Source of the DNA: Candidatus Cloacimonas sp. SDB
Lineage (GTDB): Bacteria; Cloacimonadota; Cloacimonadia; Cloacimonadales; TCS61
DNA length: 25,943 nt
NCBI GenBank assembly: GCA_001412425.1
Contig: LKUH01000391.1
Coordinates: 1-25,943, forward strand
Reading direction: 5' to 3'
Positions 1 through 7,844 of this stretch are shown piece by piece. The notes beneath the pieces are model-generated. The model saw nothing but the letters and a program-made list of their open reading frames with translations, ran no database searches and was not told where the DNA came from. The translations under genes and the position numbers were made by a program. The stretch's first letter is position 1. Each line of letters starts with the position of its first letter.

Positions 1-2
1 GT

Positions 3-29
3 TTGACAGATTTATTTCTCAGATAAAAA
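3..29 (+). promoter_or_regulatory. Possible promoter for the lipoprotein operon
   Basis: A perfect TTGACA lies at 3-8. The best -10 match is TAAAAA at 24-29, with a short 15-bp spacer. This is 30 bp before the first start codon, which has a strong AGGAGGAG Shine-Dalgarno just before it. The -10 is weak and the window edge hides the upstream gene, so read-through from outside the window is equally possible. Confidence 0.25.
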
Positions 30-58
30 AATTATTCAGAAAATATTTAGGAGGAGTA

Positions 59-664
59 ATGAGATTATTAAAATCAATTTGCCTGGTCTTAGCTGTTTTA
101 ATGCTTTTTAGTGCCTGCTCTCAAACCAGAACTGTTGATAGAATTGCTACTGATGAGGTAACAGATCTTAGTGGACGCTGGAATGATACAGATTCCAAAC
201 TGGTAGCTGAACAGATGATTAGAGATCTTACCTACAGACCCTGGATAGAAGACTATGTTCTGGAAAACGGCAAGAAACCTGTCGTGATTGTTGGTGAAAT
301 CAGGAATAGAAGCTCTGAACACATTCAGACAGAAGTATTTGTGAAAGATATTGAAAGGGAATTGATCAATAGTGGCAAAGTTAAATTTGTAGCAACCAGT
401 CAAGAGAGGCTGGAAATCAGAGATGAACGTTCGGAACAGCAGTTGTACGCTTCCGATGAAACGGCTAAATCACTGGCTCAGGAAACAGGAGCTGATTTTA
501 TGCTGAAAGGAGTCATAACTTCTACTACAGATTCTATTGAAGGTAAAGCTGCTGTTTTTTATCAGATTGATATGGAATTGATCAATATTGAGAGCAATGA
601 AAAAGTCTGGATTGGCAGTAAAGAGATCAAAAAATTCATTACACAGGCTAAAATGAAATGGTAG
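59..664 (+). CDS. lpoB: LpoB-like penicillin-binding-protein activator lipoprotein
   Basis: Outer-membrane lipoprotein of the LpoB family (COG3417). In E. coli LpoB crosses the periplasm to activate the peptidoglycan synthase PBP1b. The 201-residue product starts with a signal peptide and a lipobox (FSAC) with Cys20 as the lipidation site. Ser at +2 fits outer-membrane sorting under the E. coli rule. The family signature DLSGRWNDTDSKLVA is at 36-50, followed by the core beginning PVVIVGEIRNRSSEHI at 74-89, and ADFMLKG at 145-151, typical of this CsgG/FlgO-like fold. The ATG follows AGGAGGAG closely. The stop overlaps the start of the next gene by 7 bp, so the two are probably translationally coupled. 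Family membership is clear. Binding to a PBP1b-type enzyme is inferred only, because no PBP gene lies in the window. Confidence 0.85.
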   Translation: MRLLKSICLVLAVLMLFSACSQTRTVDRIATDEVTDLSGRWNDTDSKLVAEQMIRDLTYRPWIEDYVLENGKKPVVIVGEIRNRSSEHIQTEVFVKDIERELINSGKVKFVATSQERLEIRDERSEQQLYASDETAKSLAQETGADFMLKGVITSTTDSIEGKAAVFYQIDMELINIESNEKVWIGSKEIKKFITQAKMKW

Positions 665-2043
665 CAAAAAGTCTTGTAATAATCATTTCAGCAGCAATTT
701 TAGTGAGTTGTGCCTCAACCAGAACTTCTCTGAAACAATATGCTGGTATTGATAGCAAAATAGAACAGAGAGATTTCTGCGGAGCTATTGAACAGATCAG
801 GGAAGCAAAAGATAAGTATTATTCTAAAAAAGAACAGGTCCTTTATTATCTGGATCTGGGGATGCTTAATTTTTATGCGGGCAATTTCCAGCAAAGCAGT
901 GAATATCTGGATAAAGCTGAAAACGCTATTGCAGATAATTACACGAAAAGTGTTTCAAAAGCTGCTCTTTCCATGCTGCTGAACGATAATGCTCTCGATT
1001 ATGCTGGAGAAGATTACGAGGATATCTATCTGAATATTTTCAAAGCTTTCAATTACCTGGAAACAGGTGATTTTGACGGAGCATTTGTTGAGATCAGCAG
1101 GATCAATATTAAACTCAACAAACTTGAAGATAAATACAGAAGAATGGCTGATGAAATTTCCAAAGAAAGCCAAAAAGAAATTCAATCAGGTAAGAATAAG
1201 TTCAATAATGATGTTCTGGGAAGATATCTCAGTATGCTGATCTACCGGGCCGAGGGAAAACGGGATGATGCCAGAATAGATCTGGAAAAGATTGATGCTG
1301 CCTGGCAGACTCAATCTCATATTTATGATTTTCCCAAACCTGATCTGCAGAATTACCTGGTAAATTCCCGAAAAGTTAAATTTAATTTTAACGCATTTGT
1401 AGGAAAATCACCGGTAAAAAAAGCCAAAACACTGTATATCCATACGGAAAAAGACTTGCTGATTATTGCTTCAACCGAAACACTTCCGGAAGGACAAACT
1501 GAAATTGAAGGTTTGAATACCATACCCTGGGATGGAATTGAAAAAGGATATCACTTCAAATTTCAATTACCCTATATGGAAAAACGAGATACACAGGTAG
1601 GTAAAGTTAAAGTAATTGTAGATGACTTCCCTCCGGTAGAATTATTTAAAATTGAAGATATAGGCAATATTGCCTTGCAAACTTATAAGATCAAAGAACC
1701 CATAATTTATGTGAAAACGATATTACGGACTGTGACAAAAGGACTTTTTGCCAAGAAAAGAAAGGATGAAATCGATAATGAGATGGGTAGTGCAATTCTC
1801 AGTTTTGCAGCTCGTTTGGCAACAGATCTGGCAGTTGATGCTACCGAAAATGCCGATCTCCGTATCTCCAGATTTTTTCCAGGTTCGGTTCTTACTGGTG
1901 AGATAGAATTGGATCCCGGAACACATAATATTAAATTTGAATATTATTCTCCTTCCGGAACTTTACTGTTCACAGATGATCTGGGTGAAGTTTCCACTCT
2001 GAGAAATGGCTTAAATATGCATAATTCCTTTTATTTAAAATGA
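658..2043 (+). CDS. COG3014-like TPR lipoprotein
   Basis: Periplasm-facing lipoprotein of 461 residues with an ideal lipobox (LVSC, Cys18). Residues about 61-150 contain TPR-like helical repeats, for example YYLDLGMLNFYAGNFQQSSE and a similar repeat after position 121. The C-terminal half is a beta-rich conserved domain that ends with ENADLRISRFFPG near 397-409 and a PG-turn region. This matches my recollection of the COG3014 family, whose function is unknown and which often sits next to LpoB and LPP20-type genes. The ATG is inside the end of the LpoB-like gene (ATGGTAG) with no separate Shine-Dalgarno, which suggests coupled translation. The next gene starts 12 bp downstream. By context it may be an accessory of LpoB or of an outer-membrane complex; this is inference. 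Confidence 0.75.
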   Translation: MVAKSLVIIISAAILVSCASTRTSLKQYAGIDSKIEQRDFCGAIEQIREAKDKYYSKKEQVLYYLDLGMLNFYAGNFQQSSEYLDKAENAIADNYTKSVSKAALSMLLNDNALDYAGEDYEDIYLNIFKAFNYLETGDFDGAFVEISRINIKLNKLEDKYRRMADEISKESQKEIQSGKNKFNNDVLGRYLSMLIYRAEGKRDDARIDLEKIDAAWQTQSHIYDFPKPDLQNYLVNSRKVKFNFNAFVGKSPVKKAKTLYIHTEKDLLIIASTETLPEGQTEIEGLNTIPWDGIEKGYHFKFQLPYMEKRDTQVGKVKVIVDDFPPVELFKIEDIGNIALQTYKIKEPIIYVKTILRTVTKGLFAKKRKDEIDNEMGSAILSFAARLATDLAVDATENADLRISRFFPGSVLTGEIELDPGTHNIKFEYYSPSGTLLFTDDLGEVSTLRNGLNMHNSFYLK

Positions 2044-2055
2044 TGCGGAGCTAGT

Positions 2056-3087
2056 ATGAAGAGAATGTATCTGATGTTTTTAATTACAATGCTTTTATTT
2101 TCCTGCGCAGTTCAAGGTAAGAGTGGAAAAAGTTCGGGTGAACCGGAATGGTTGCAAAACCCTAAAAAAGTGTATTCTGATCAATTATATCTGACTGCAA
2201 TCGGAGAGGGGGACACCAGATCTGAAGCCGAAAACTTTGCAGCTTCCAACCTGGCAAAGATTTTTGAATCTCAAATAAGTGCGGATGACACTTACAAACA
2301 ACGCTATATCGAACTTACAAAAGATGATGAAACAACTTTTGAAGATCTTACTGATGTAACCAAGAATGTTAAAGTAACTTCGGCACAGACTCTTTATAAT
2401 ATCCAGTTCTCTGAAAGTTATACCGATAAAGTTGGTAGAGTTCATGTATTAGCCTACCTGAACAGAACGCAAACCGCTGAAATCTATGAAGAGAAGATCA
2501 ATAAAAACAGCCGAAATATAGAATACTACGTCGCTCAGGCTGAGAGTTCTGATGATGTGAGAGTTAAATATGCTGCCCTGAGTGCAGCTGCACTGATTTC
2601 CCATAATAATGAAATCCTGCTGAAACAGCTGGATATAATTTCTCCCAATTATGCAGAATTTATTGAGATCAATTATGACCATAACGAAATTTCGCGCTTA
2701 GCTGCGGCGTATGCCCGTTCCATCTCTTTTAAAATCGAAATCAAAAATGATCGCAATGATAAGATTACAAATATTGTTAAGAATATGTTCACTGACATGG
2801 GATTTGTGATGAACAGTAATCCTGTACTGAGTGTGAAAGGCGATATCAGATTTGAGGAGACCGACCTGAACAGGGATGATTTTGAGTTTATCAGGTATGA
2901 ATTGAATCTGGAAATCACCGACTTGAAAAATACAGTGGTAAGCTCTCTTACGGAAAAGGGCAAAGAGGGACATACTACCTATTTTGAAGCTGAAGAAAGA
3001 GCGGTGAGGAAATTGTCAGAAAAAATCGGCAGATCACTCAAGAATAAGTTAATAGATTATTTTGATGGCTTAATTAAAAAAAAATAG
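2056..3087 (+). CDS. LPP20-family lipoprotein
   Basis: A 343-residue lipoprotein with lipobox LFSC and Cys17. Residues about 30-75 carry the LPP20-type signature: EWLQNP, then YLTAIGEGDTRSEAENFAAS at 45-64, a short beta strand followed by a helix rich in Ala/Glu. A second beta segment near 107-137 ends VHVLAYLNR. The C-terminal third (about 220-343) is a further mixed alpha/beta region ending in a basic helix. LPP20 was named from a Helicobacter pylori outer-membrane lipoprotein; no biochemical activity is established. The start is supported by GGAG at 2047-2050, five bases before ATG. Position in the lipoprotein trio suggests it works with the two upstream gene products at the outer membrane. 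The function is not known. Confidence 0.75.
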   Translation: MKRMYLMFLITMLLFSCAVQGKSGKSSGEPEWLQNPKKVYSDQLYLTAIGEGDTRSEAENFAASNLAKIFESQISADDTYKQRYIELTKDDETTFEDLTDVTKNVKVTSAQTLYNIQFSESYTDKVGRVHVLAYLNRTQTAEIYEEKINKNSRNIEYYVAQAESSDDVRVKYAALSAAALISHNNEILLKQLDIISPNYAEFIEINYDHNEISRLAAAYARSISFKIEIKNDRNDKITNIVKNMFTDMGFVMNSNPVLSVKGDIRFEETDLNRDDFEFIRYELNLEITDLKNTVVSSLTEKGKEGHTTYFEAEERAVRKLSEKIGRSLKNKLIDYFDGLIKKK

Positions 3088-3095
3088 CAGGTTGA

Positions 3096-3512
3096 ATGAA
3101 ATCCTACCGAAAAGAATTATGGTTTGAAACCACTAAACGAAGACAGTTAATCAATATCACGCCGGAAATACGGCATTGCCTGGAAGAAAGTGGTATTAAG
3201 GAAGGACTCTGCCTGGTAAATGCCATGCATATTACAGCCAGTGTATTTATCAATGACGATGAAAGCGGATTGCATAACGATTATGAAATATGGCTGGAAA
3301 AACTCGCTCCGGAAAAACCTTATGCTCAATATCAACATAATGGCTTTGAGGATAATGCCGATGCCCATCTGAAAAGAACGATCATGGGAAGGGAAGTAGT
3401 TGTTGCTGTTACAGAAGGACAACTTGATTTTGGCCCCTGGGAACAGATCTTCTACGGTGAATTTGATGGGAAAAGACGTAAAAGAGTACTGGTTAAAATT
3501 ATTGGTAGCTAA
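3096..3512 (+). CDS. YjbQ-family protein (UPF0047)
   Basis: Small soluble protein of 138 residues, the full family length. Conserved blocks are HITASVFINDDESGLHNDYE (45-64), QHNGFEDNADAHLKRTIMGR (80-99) and LDFGPWEQIFYGEFDG (110-125), which line the polar pocket of the YjbQ trimer. The His, Asp and Asn residues expected there (His45, Asn53, Asp54, Glu56, His81, Asp86, Asn87, His91) are all present. E. coli YjbQ can replace thiamine-phosphate synthase when overproduced, but the true substrate is uncertain. It starts 8 bp after the LPP20 stop with a weak AGG ribosome site, so it is probably the last gene of the operon. No thiamine gene is nearby. Its stop lies only 12 bp from the stop of the convergent batE gene. 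Confidence 0.9.
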   Translation: MKSYRKELWFETTKRRQLINITPEIRHCLEESGIKEGLCLVNAMHITASVFINDDESGLHNDYEIWLEKLAPEKPYAQYQHNGFEDNADAHLKRTIMGREVVVAVTEGQLDFGPWEQIFYGEFDGKRRKRVLVKIIGS

Positions 3513-3524
3513 TTCAAAGACTGC

Positions 3525-4283
3525 TTATATTTTCAAATAGAAATTTTTCTTAATCCAACCGCCCAGTCCATTGGGTAGTTTTATCAGACTCCAGTCTGTT
3601 TCTGTTTTCTCGATCTCAAAGATCATGCCTTCATGGATAGTAAAAACACGGGTGAATTCTTCACCGGGTCCGCTGTATCCAATAGCAGATGGAGAAATGA
3701 GTACTGCCTCTGTATCACTGGTAAAATTTTTCCATTTAAGCAAACTTACAGCACTGAAAAACATTAAAAAGATCAGGGCAATAGTGAGGGTGAAAACCAG
3801 TGAAGTTTTATCTCTATTGCGAAATTTTGTAATGATCAACATAATGAGAATAAAGTTGATAATAAAAAGACATAAAACGATAACAGCAGCCATATTTAAC
3901 GACACAGAGTTGCGCAATTTCAGCCATAAAGAACTTATCAGATCAGGTTCATCTTCCAGCTGTTTATCCTGTGTGAAGGTGAGCACAAACTCCAGGTTTC
4001 TTTTGGAAGATTTATGGGTCGGGTCGAATTTTAATGCTCTTTTATAATAAAGAATTGCTTTCCCGAATTTATTCAACCTGAAATAGCAATTTCCGATATT
4101 GTAGAAAAGATCGGGATTTTGAATATTTTCATTTTCAATACTGAGAAACAGGTTCAAAGAAGTTTCGTACTCTTTATTTTCAAAAGCAGTAACAGCATCC
4201 TGAAATATATCTTCGAGTTCTGAAGCAGGCAGGAAGCTCCCAACTGCAAAAAGAAAAATGATGATCGCAAGATATTTGTTCAT
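3525..4283 (-). CDS. batE: BatE-like TPR and SH3b membrane protein
   Basis: Last gene of the Bat cluster, 252 residues. It has a signal peptide (about 1-20, ending FLPA), a TPR region at 25-95 with a clear repeat at 59-92 (LFYNIGNCYFRLNKFGKAIL), two transmembrane helices near 131-153 and 161-182, and a bacterial SH3-like domain at about 191-250 (SGPGEEFTRVFTIHEG, then LGGWIKKNF). This is the usual BatE architecture. The TPR part probably faces the periplasm and contacts BatC/BatD-type partners, while the SH3b domain may touch peptidoglycan or another protein; both are inferences. ATG follows GAGG, and that GAGG overlaps the batD stop codon, so translation is probably coupled. No hairpin terminator follows the gene. 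Confidence 0.85.
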   Translation of the reverse strand: MNKYLAIIIFLFAVGSFLPASELEDIFQDAVTAFENKEYETSLNLFLSIENENIQNPDLFYNIGNCYFRLNKFGKAILYYKRALKFDPTHKSSKRNLEFVLTFTQDKQLEDEPDLISSLWLKLRNSVSLNMAAVIVLCLFIINFILIMLIITKFRNRDKTSLVFTLTIALIFLMFFSAVSLLKWKNFTSDTEAVLISPSAIGYSGPGEEFTRVFTIHEGMIFEIEKTETDWSLIKLPNGLGGWIKKNFYLKI

Positions 4284-4290
4284 TTTAACC

Positions 4291-6057
4291 TCAAAATTTG
4301 GTTCTGGAAAGTTCTGAAATTACCTTTTTTAGAAGTTGATAATCGGCTTCCAGGTCATCCTGGGAAAAACCGCCAGGCATGAATCGAACCTGAGAGCATT
4401 TTAGGAATAGTGATTGTATTTCAGTTAACGATTCTTCTGAAACCTTACTCCGCAATTTCTCCAGAATCAAATTAGTAGAACTACCCCGGTTAATTTTGAT
4501 TTTATCGGTAAGATAGTTGCTAAGCCCTATATGAACATCACTGTAAAATTCAGGATCCTTGAACTTAAATTTTCTGGAAGCTTCTTTCAGGTATTTTTTC
4601 AGGATTTTGGAAGCCTGTTTTTGTCTGATGTAATCTTTATCAGAAAACAGTTGTTTCTGTTTCAGATAATATAAATAAACAATGGGTAAACTCAGGGTAA
4701 TGATAAAGATCAGGAACCAGTATAAGAAAGAATTAAAATAGATCGGAGATGTTGATAATTCTGTATTTCTGATAATGAAACCGATATCGGTGCCTTCCAG
4801 ACTAACAACAGACTGAGCTGAAGAACTGGGTATATAAATATTGTTTCCTTCCTGAACAGTCAGCTGGTAAGGCTGAGTTTTACGGACAACATATTTTTGA
4901 TTTTGCGTATCAAAATAGGAGAAACTGAGCGAAGGAATGGTAAACGTGCCCACTTCCTGTGCGATGACAAGATATTTAATCACCTTTTTCCCGCTGACCT
5001 GGTCATCGTTTATTTGCGTAGTTATCTCGGGATCCAGGAACCGGAAGTTCTTGATCTCAGTAAGTTCAGGCAGATCAAAATGATTGAGATTTCCTGTTCC
5101 ATTGATCTCTAAAGTGTAAGTGAAAGATTCTCCGACTTTTAATTCCTGACTGCTGATACTGCTTTTTACAGAATAATTTCCTACTGCACCGCTGAAATCA
5201 GCCGGTCTCCCTTCTGCAGGAAGGTCTTTGACTGTTATGGTAAGGGGCTTGCTTTTAATTTCATATCTTTTGGTAGAACCAAAATCAAAGAAGCTGGTCG
5301 ATTGTGTGCGAATATCAACCAGTACTTCCAGAGAGGGAATTTCCAATTTACCTGTTTTGGAAGGATATAATGCTACCGAACGCATCAGCATTGAATTGAA
5401 TGACATGTTACGGTAGGTTGTTCTTTTAAAATTGAAACGATCTGCCAGATAAATATTCTCTTTCCAAAAACCATTAAAAACAGGTTCGTTGGCATAGGAG
5501 AGATTGGAGATCTCATAACGTGTGTAAAGTACATAATCCACTACTACGGGTTCATCCCTATAAACATTATTTTTATTTATTTCAGCCACCAGGAACATAT
5601 TATCAGCTAATTTATCACTACCATTACCTGTTAACGATTTAGATTCCCTTGCTCCATTTTGCTGTTCAGTTTGAGTTACATTTATCCTGATGGGATCTGT
5701 AGTGAATTTCTGATCATTAACTTGAATTATGAGTGGTGGAATAAGCAGATTACCACTTTTTAAAGGTTTCAGATTATAGGTAAATGTTTTAGTAACAGAT
5801 TTCTCCATTTTCCCATTTACTATGCTGATACTGGAAGAAGAGCTGGAGGAGCTTCCCATATTTCTGAAATTCTGAATTTCTTTTACACCCGGTGTTCTAA
5901 TATTACCAACATCTTCTCCTGTGAATTCCAGAGATAAACGCACATAATCGTTCATGCTTACTTTAGTTTTATCAACATAGGAATCAAAAGTCACTTCAGC
6001 AGAGAAGAGTTTAGAAAATAAAACTAAAATTATTACTGGAAAAAGAAATTTCTTCAC
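4291..6057 (-). CDS. batD: BatD, Ig-like periplasmic membrane protein
   Basis: BatD (oxygen tolerance) family protein, 588 residues from the chosen start. It begins with a signal peptide ending KLFSA. A long beta-sandwich periplasmic region follows, with a Ser-run about residue 69-76 and the family block TFTYNLKPLKSGNLLIPP. A transmembrane helix lies near 442-466, and a cytoplasmic helical tail of about 120 residues completes it. BatD proteins are thought to be periplasmic scaffolds for the VWA proteins BatA and BatB; the molecular activity is not established. GTG at 6057 is chosen because AGGAG at 6063-6067 is five bases upstream. The longer frame would begin at a GTG inside that ribosome site. 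Gap to batC is 14 bp. Confidence 0.88.
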   Translation of the reverse strand: MKKFLFPVIILVLFSKLFSAEVTFDSYVDKTKVSMNDYVRLSLEFTGEDVGNIRTPGVKEIQNFRNMGSSSSSSSSISIVNGKMEKSVTKTFTYNLKPLKSGNLLIPPLIIQVNDQKFTTDPIRINVTQTEQQNGARESKSLTGNGSDKLADNMFLVAEINKNNVYRDEPVVVDYVLYTRYEISNLSYANEPVFNGFWKENIYLADRFNFKRTTYRNMSFNSMLMRSVALYPSKTGKLEIPSLEVLVDIRTQSTSFFDFGSTKRYEIKSKPLTITVKDLPAEGRPADFSGAVGNYSVKSSISSQELKVGESFTYTLEINGTGNLNHFDLPELTEIKNFRFLDPEITTQINDDQVSGKKVIKYLVIAQEVGTFTIPSLSFSYFDTQNQKYVVRKTQPYQLTVQEGNNIYIPSSSAQSVVSLEGTDIGFIIRNTELSTSPIYFNSFLYWFLIFIITLSLPIVYLYYLKQKQLFSDKDYIRQKQASKILKKYLKEASRKFKFKDPEFYSDVHIGLSNYLTDKIKINRGSSTNLILEKLRSKVSEESLTEIQSLFLKCSQVRFMPGGFSQDDLEADYQLLKKVISELSRTKF

Positions 6058-6062
6058 ATTCA

Positions 6063-6067
6063 CTCCT
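6063..6067 (-). promoter_or_regulatory. batD: Shine-Dalgarno that sets the batD start
   Basis: AGGAG on the minus strand, five bases before GTG at 6057-6055. An upstream in-frame GTG at 6063 uses the last G of this site, so it cannot be the start. An ATG at 6059 is in another frame and runs directly into a TGA. Confidence 0.7.
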
Positions 6068-6071
6068 GCAA

Positions 6072-6824
6072 TTACCAGTATTTACCCTTTTTTGATTTGT
6101 CAACATTCAATTTTTCTTTCTGTTTTTTCATTTCTTCTTTCTCTTTTTGCAAGAGAGTTTTCAGCATCTGTTCAGCTTCTTCCTTTTTCTTTTCATCCAG
6201 TTTCATCTGTTGTTGCTGTTGTTCCTCATTTTCCCTCTGCTCCTCCTCTTCATTTTGTTTCTGCTTTTGCTGCTGCTGCTGCTGATCCTGGTTGTCATCT
6301 TCTTTCTGTTGTTCGGATTGCTGTTCTTGCTGTTCCTCGTTCTTATCACTTTTCTGGTCATCCTGACTCTGCTGTTGTTGCTGCTGTTGCTGTTGCAAAA
6401 AGCGTGAGGTAAGTTCGTAGTTATATCGTGCATCGAGGTTTTCAGGATCCTCAATTAACGCATTTCTGTACTGCTTTATTGCTTCCTTGTAATCCTGCTC
6501 CTGAAATTTCACGTTACCCAGATTATGATATGTCTCCGACCGATTCCTGAAATTCTGATCTTTCAAAGCCATTTGGTATTCCTGTTCCGCTTCTTCCAGT
6601 TTACCGGTCTTGTACTTGCTGTTGGCTTTATTAAAATGAAGTCTGCCGTCACGGGGATTGTTAATAGAATTCTCATTGAAAATATCTTCTGATTTCTCAA
6701 AATTCTCATTGTTGTATTCTTTGATCCCTTTTAGGTTTTTAAAGACTTTATCATAGGTAAGTATATCGGCATTAAGAGTCACTTGGAAGCAGATCAATAA
6801 AAATAATATTATTTTCAACATCAT
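6072..6824 (-). CDS. batC: BatC-like TPR protein with glutamine-rich tail
   Basis: TPR protein of 250 residues with a signal peptide (about 1-19). Three TPR-like repeats cover 25-140, the clearest being ETYHNLGNVKFQEQDYKEAI at 97-116. The remaining 110 residues are low complexity: Gln/Glu/Asp-rich from 144 to 207 (nine Gln in a row at 144-152, six at 181-186), then a charged Lys/Glu helix to the C-terminus. Q/E-rich tails are common in BatC proteins. The TPR part probably docks onto BatB or BatD in the periplasm (inference). The start ATGATG contains the TGA stop of batB (4-bp overlap), with AGGG just upstream, so the two are translationally coupled. The first or second ATG could be used. Confidence 0.85.
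   Translation of the reverse strand: MMLKIILFLLICFQVTLNADILTYDKVFKNLKGIKEYNNENFEKSEDIFNENSINNPRDGRLHFNKANSKYKTGKLEEAEQEYQMALKDQNFRNRSETYHNLGNVKFQEQDYKEAIKQYRNALIEDPENLDARYNYELTSRFLQQQQQQQQQSQDDQKSDKNEEQQEQQSEQQKEDDNQDQQQQQQKQKQNEEEEQRENEEQQQQQMKLDEKKKEEAEQMLKTLLQKEKEEMKKQKEKLNVDKSKKGKYW
6268..6284. repeat. Pure CAG trinucleotide tract inside batC
   Basis: Five perfect TGC units plus TG on the plus strand, read as five consecutive CAG codons for Gln at 181-185 of BatC. A perfect trinucleotide run of this length can slip during replication. A change by whole units keeps the frame. Confidence 0.8.
6371..6396. repeat. Mixed CAA/CAG polyglutamine tract inside batC
   Basis: Nine consecutive Gln codons (residues 144-152) written as an irregular mix of CAA and CAG. 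The interruptions make it less prone to slippage than the pure tract at 6268-6284. It marks the end of the TPR domain and the start of the disordered tail. Confidence 0.75.
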
Positions 6825-7834
6825 AATACCCTGTTAAAATTAATTTTCTTTCTATTAGCAATTAAAATCGAAATTAGAAATGAAATCAAAGCAAAAATCG
6901 TGAAATAGCGATATTGTTCCTTATAACGGATAAATTCTCTGGAATCAAATTTTTTCTTCTCAATCACATTTATGTTCTGCATGATCTCAAAGATCTCTGA
7001 CTGATGAGGAGTTATGGGAAAGAATCTGCCATCTGTAATTCTGGCTATCTGAGTTAAGGTATTAATATCCAATTTTGTGAAGATGATATTACCTTCATCA
7101 TCTTTAGCATATTCCTGGTTGCCTTTATTATCTTGAAGCAATATTGTTGAGCCCTCAGGTGAACCAATGCCCAGCGTGTAAATAACCGCGCCTTCCTGAG
7201 AAATCTTTTTTGCTATATCCAGAGAATTTTCTTCCAGGTCCTCACCGTCACTGGCGACGACTATCACTTTATGTTTATCACTGACCTCAAACAATTCCAT
7301 AGCCATCTCTAAGGCTGCACCAATATTCGTTCCATAAGATGGAACGGTTTCTGTATCAAGCAGGCTGAGAAATAGTCTGGCAGCACCATAATCATCTGTG
7401 AGTGGGCATTGCACAAAACTTGTTCCGGCAAAAGCTATTATTGCTAACCTGTCACCCTGCAGCTGATCGATAAACAAAGATATCTGATCTTTCGCTCTCT
7501 CCAGTCTACTTGGTTGTATATCAGCTGCATCCATACTTTTGGATACATCTATACAAACCACGATGTCGATACCCTCTTTTTTGATGATCTGAACTTCCTT
7601 ATCCCATTGGGGTCTGGCTGCAGCCAGGATCAAAAAGAAAAAAGTCAAGATCAGCAGGAGATTTTTCAGAGACCAGTGGAAATTGGAAAATTCCTGAAAA
7701 TAAAACTCGTACAGCTTTTTATTGGCAAATCTCTCAAATTTCTTTTTCCTCTGAATTCTGGCAAAACTCAGGAAGAATAGAAAGATCGGAACCAGGATCA
7801 ATAATAACAAAATGTAAGGATTATTCCATTTCAT
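6821..7834 (-). CDS. batB: BatB, membrane-anchored VWA protein
   Basis: VWA-domain protein of 337 residues. Two N-terminal transmembrane helices (about 5-24 and 55-72) are followed by the VWA domain (about 88-285) and a C-terminal helix (309-326). The metal-ion-dependent adhesion site is intact: D96-V-S98-K-S100, T169 in GTN, and D196 in SDGED. The motif ARPQWD at 73-78 just before the domain is typical of BatA/BatB. It should bind Mg2+ and act as a protein-interaction module with BatA, BatC and BatD at the inner membrane, under control of the MoxR ATPase (family knowledge plus inference). ATG at 7834 is preceded by AAGGA at seven bases. It lies 10 bp after batA and overlaps batC by 4 bp. Confidence 0.92.
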   Translation of the reverse strand: MKWNNPYILLLLILVPIFLFFLSFARIQRKKKFERFANKKLYEFYFQEFSNFHWSLKNLLLILTFFFLILAAARPQWDKEVQIIKKEGIDIVVCIDVSKSMDAADIQPSRLERAKDQISLFIDQLQGDRLAIIAFAGTSFVQCPLTDDYGAARLFLSLLDTETVPSYGTNIGAALEMAMELFEVSDKHKVIVVASDGEDLEENSLDIAKKISQEGAVIYTLGIGSPEGSTILLQDNKGNQEYAKDDEGNIIFTKLDINTLTQIARITDGRFFPITPHQSEIFEIMQNINVIEKKKFDSREFIRYKEQYRYFTIFALISFLISILIANRKKINFNRVL

Positions 7835-7844
7835 AATAAGTCCT

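Noticed and set aside
6097..6412. Cys-, Phe- and Leu-rich open frames on the plus strand
   Set aside because: They are antisense shadows of the CAG/GAA-rich batC tail; composition is explained by the trinucleotide repeats.
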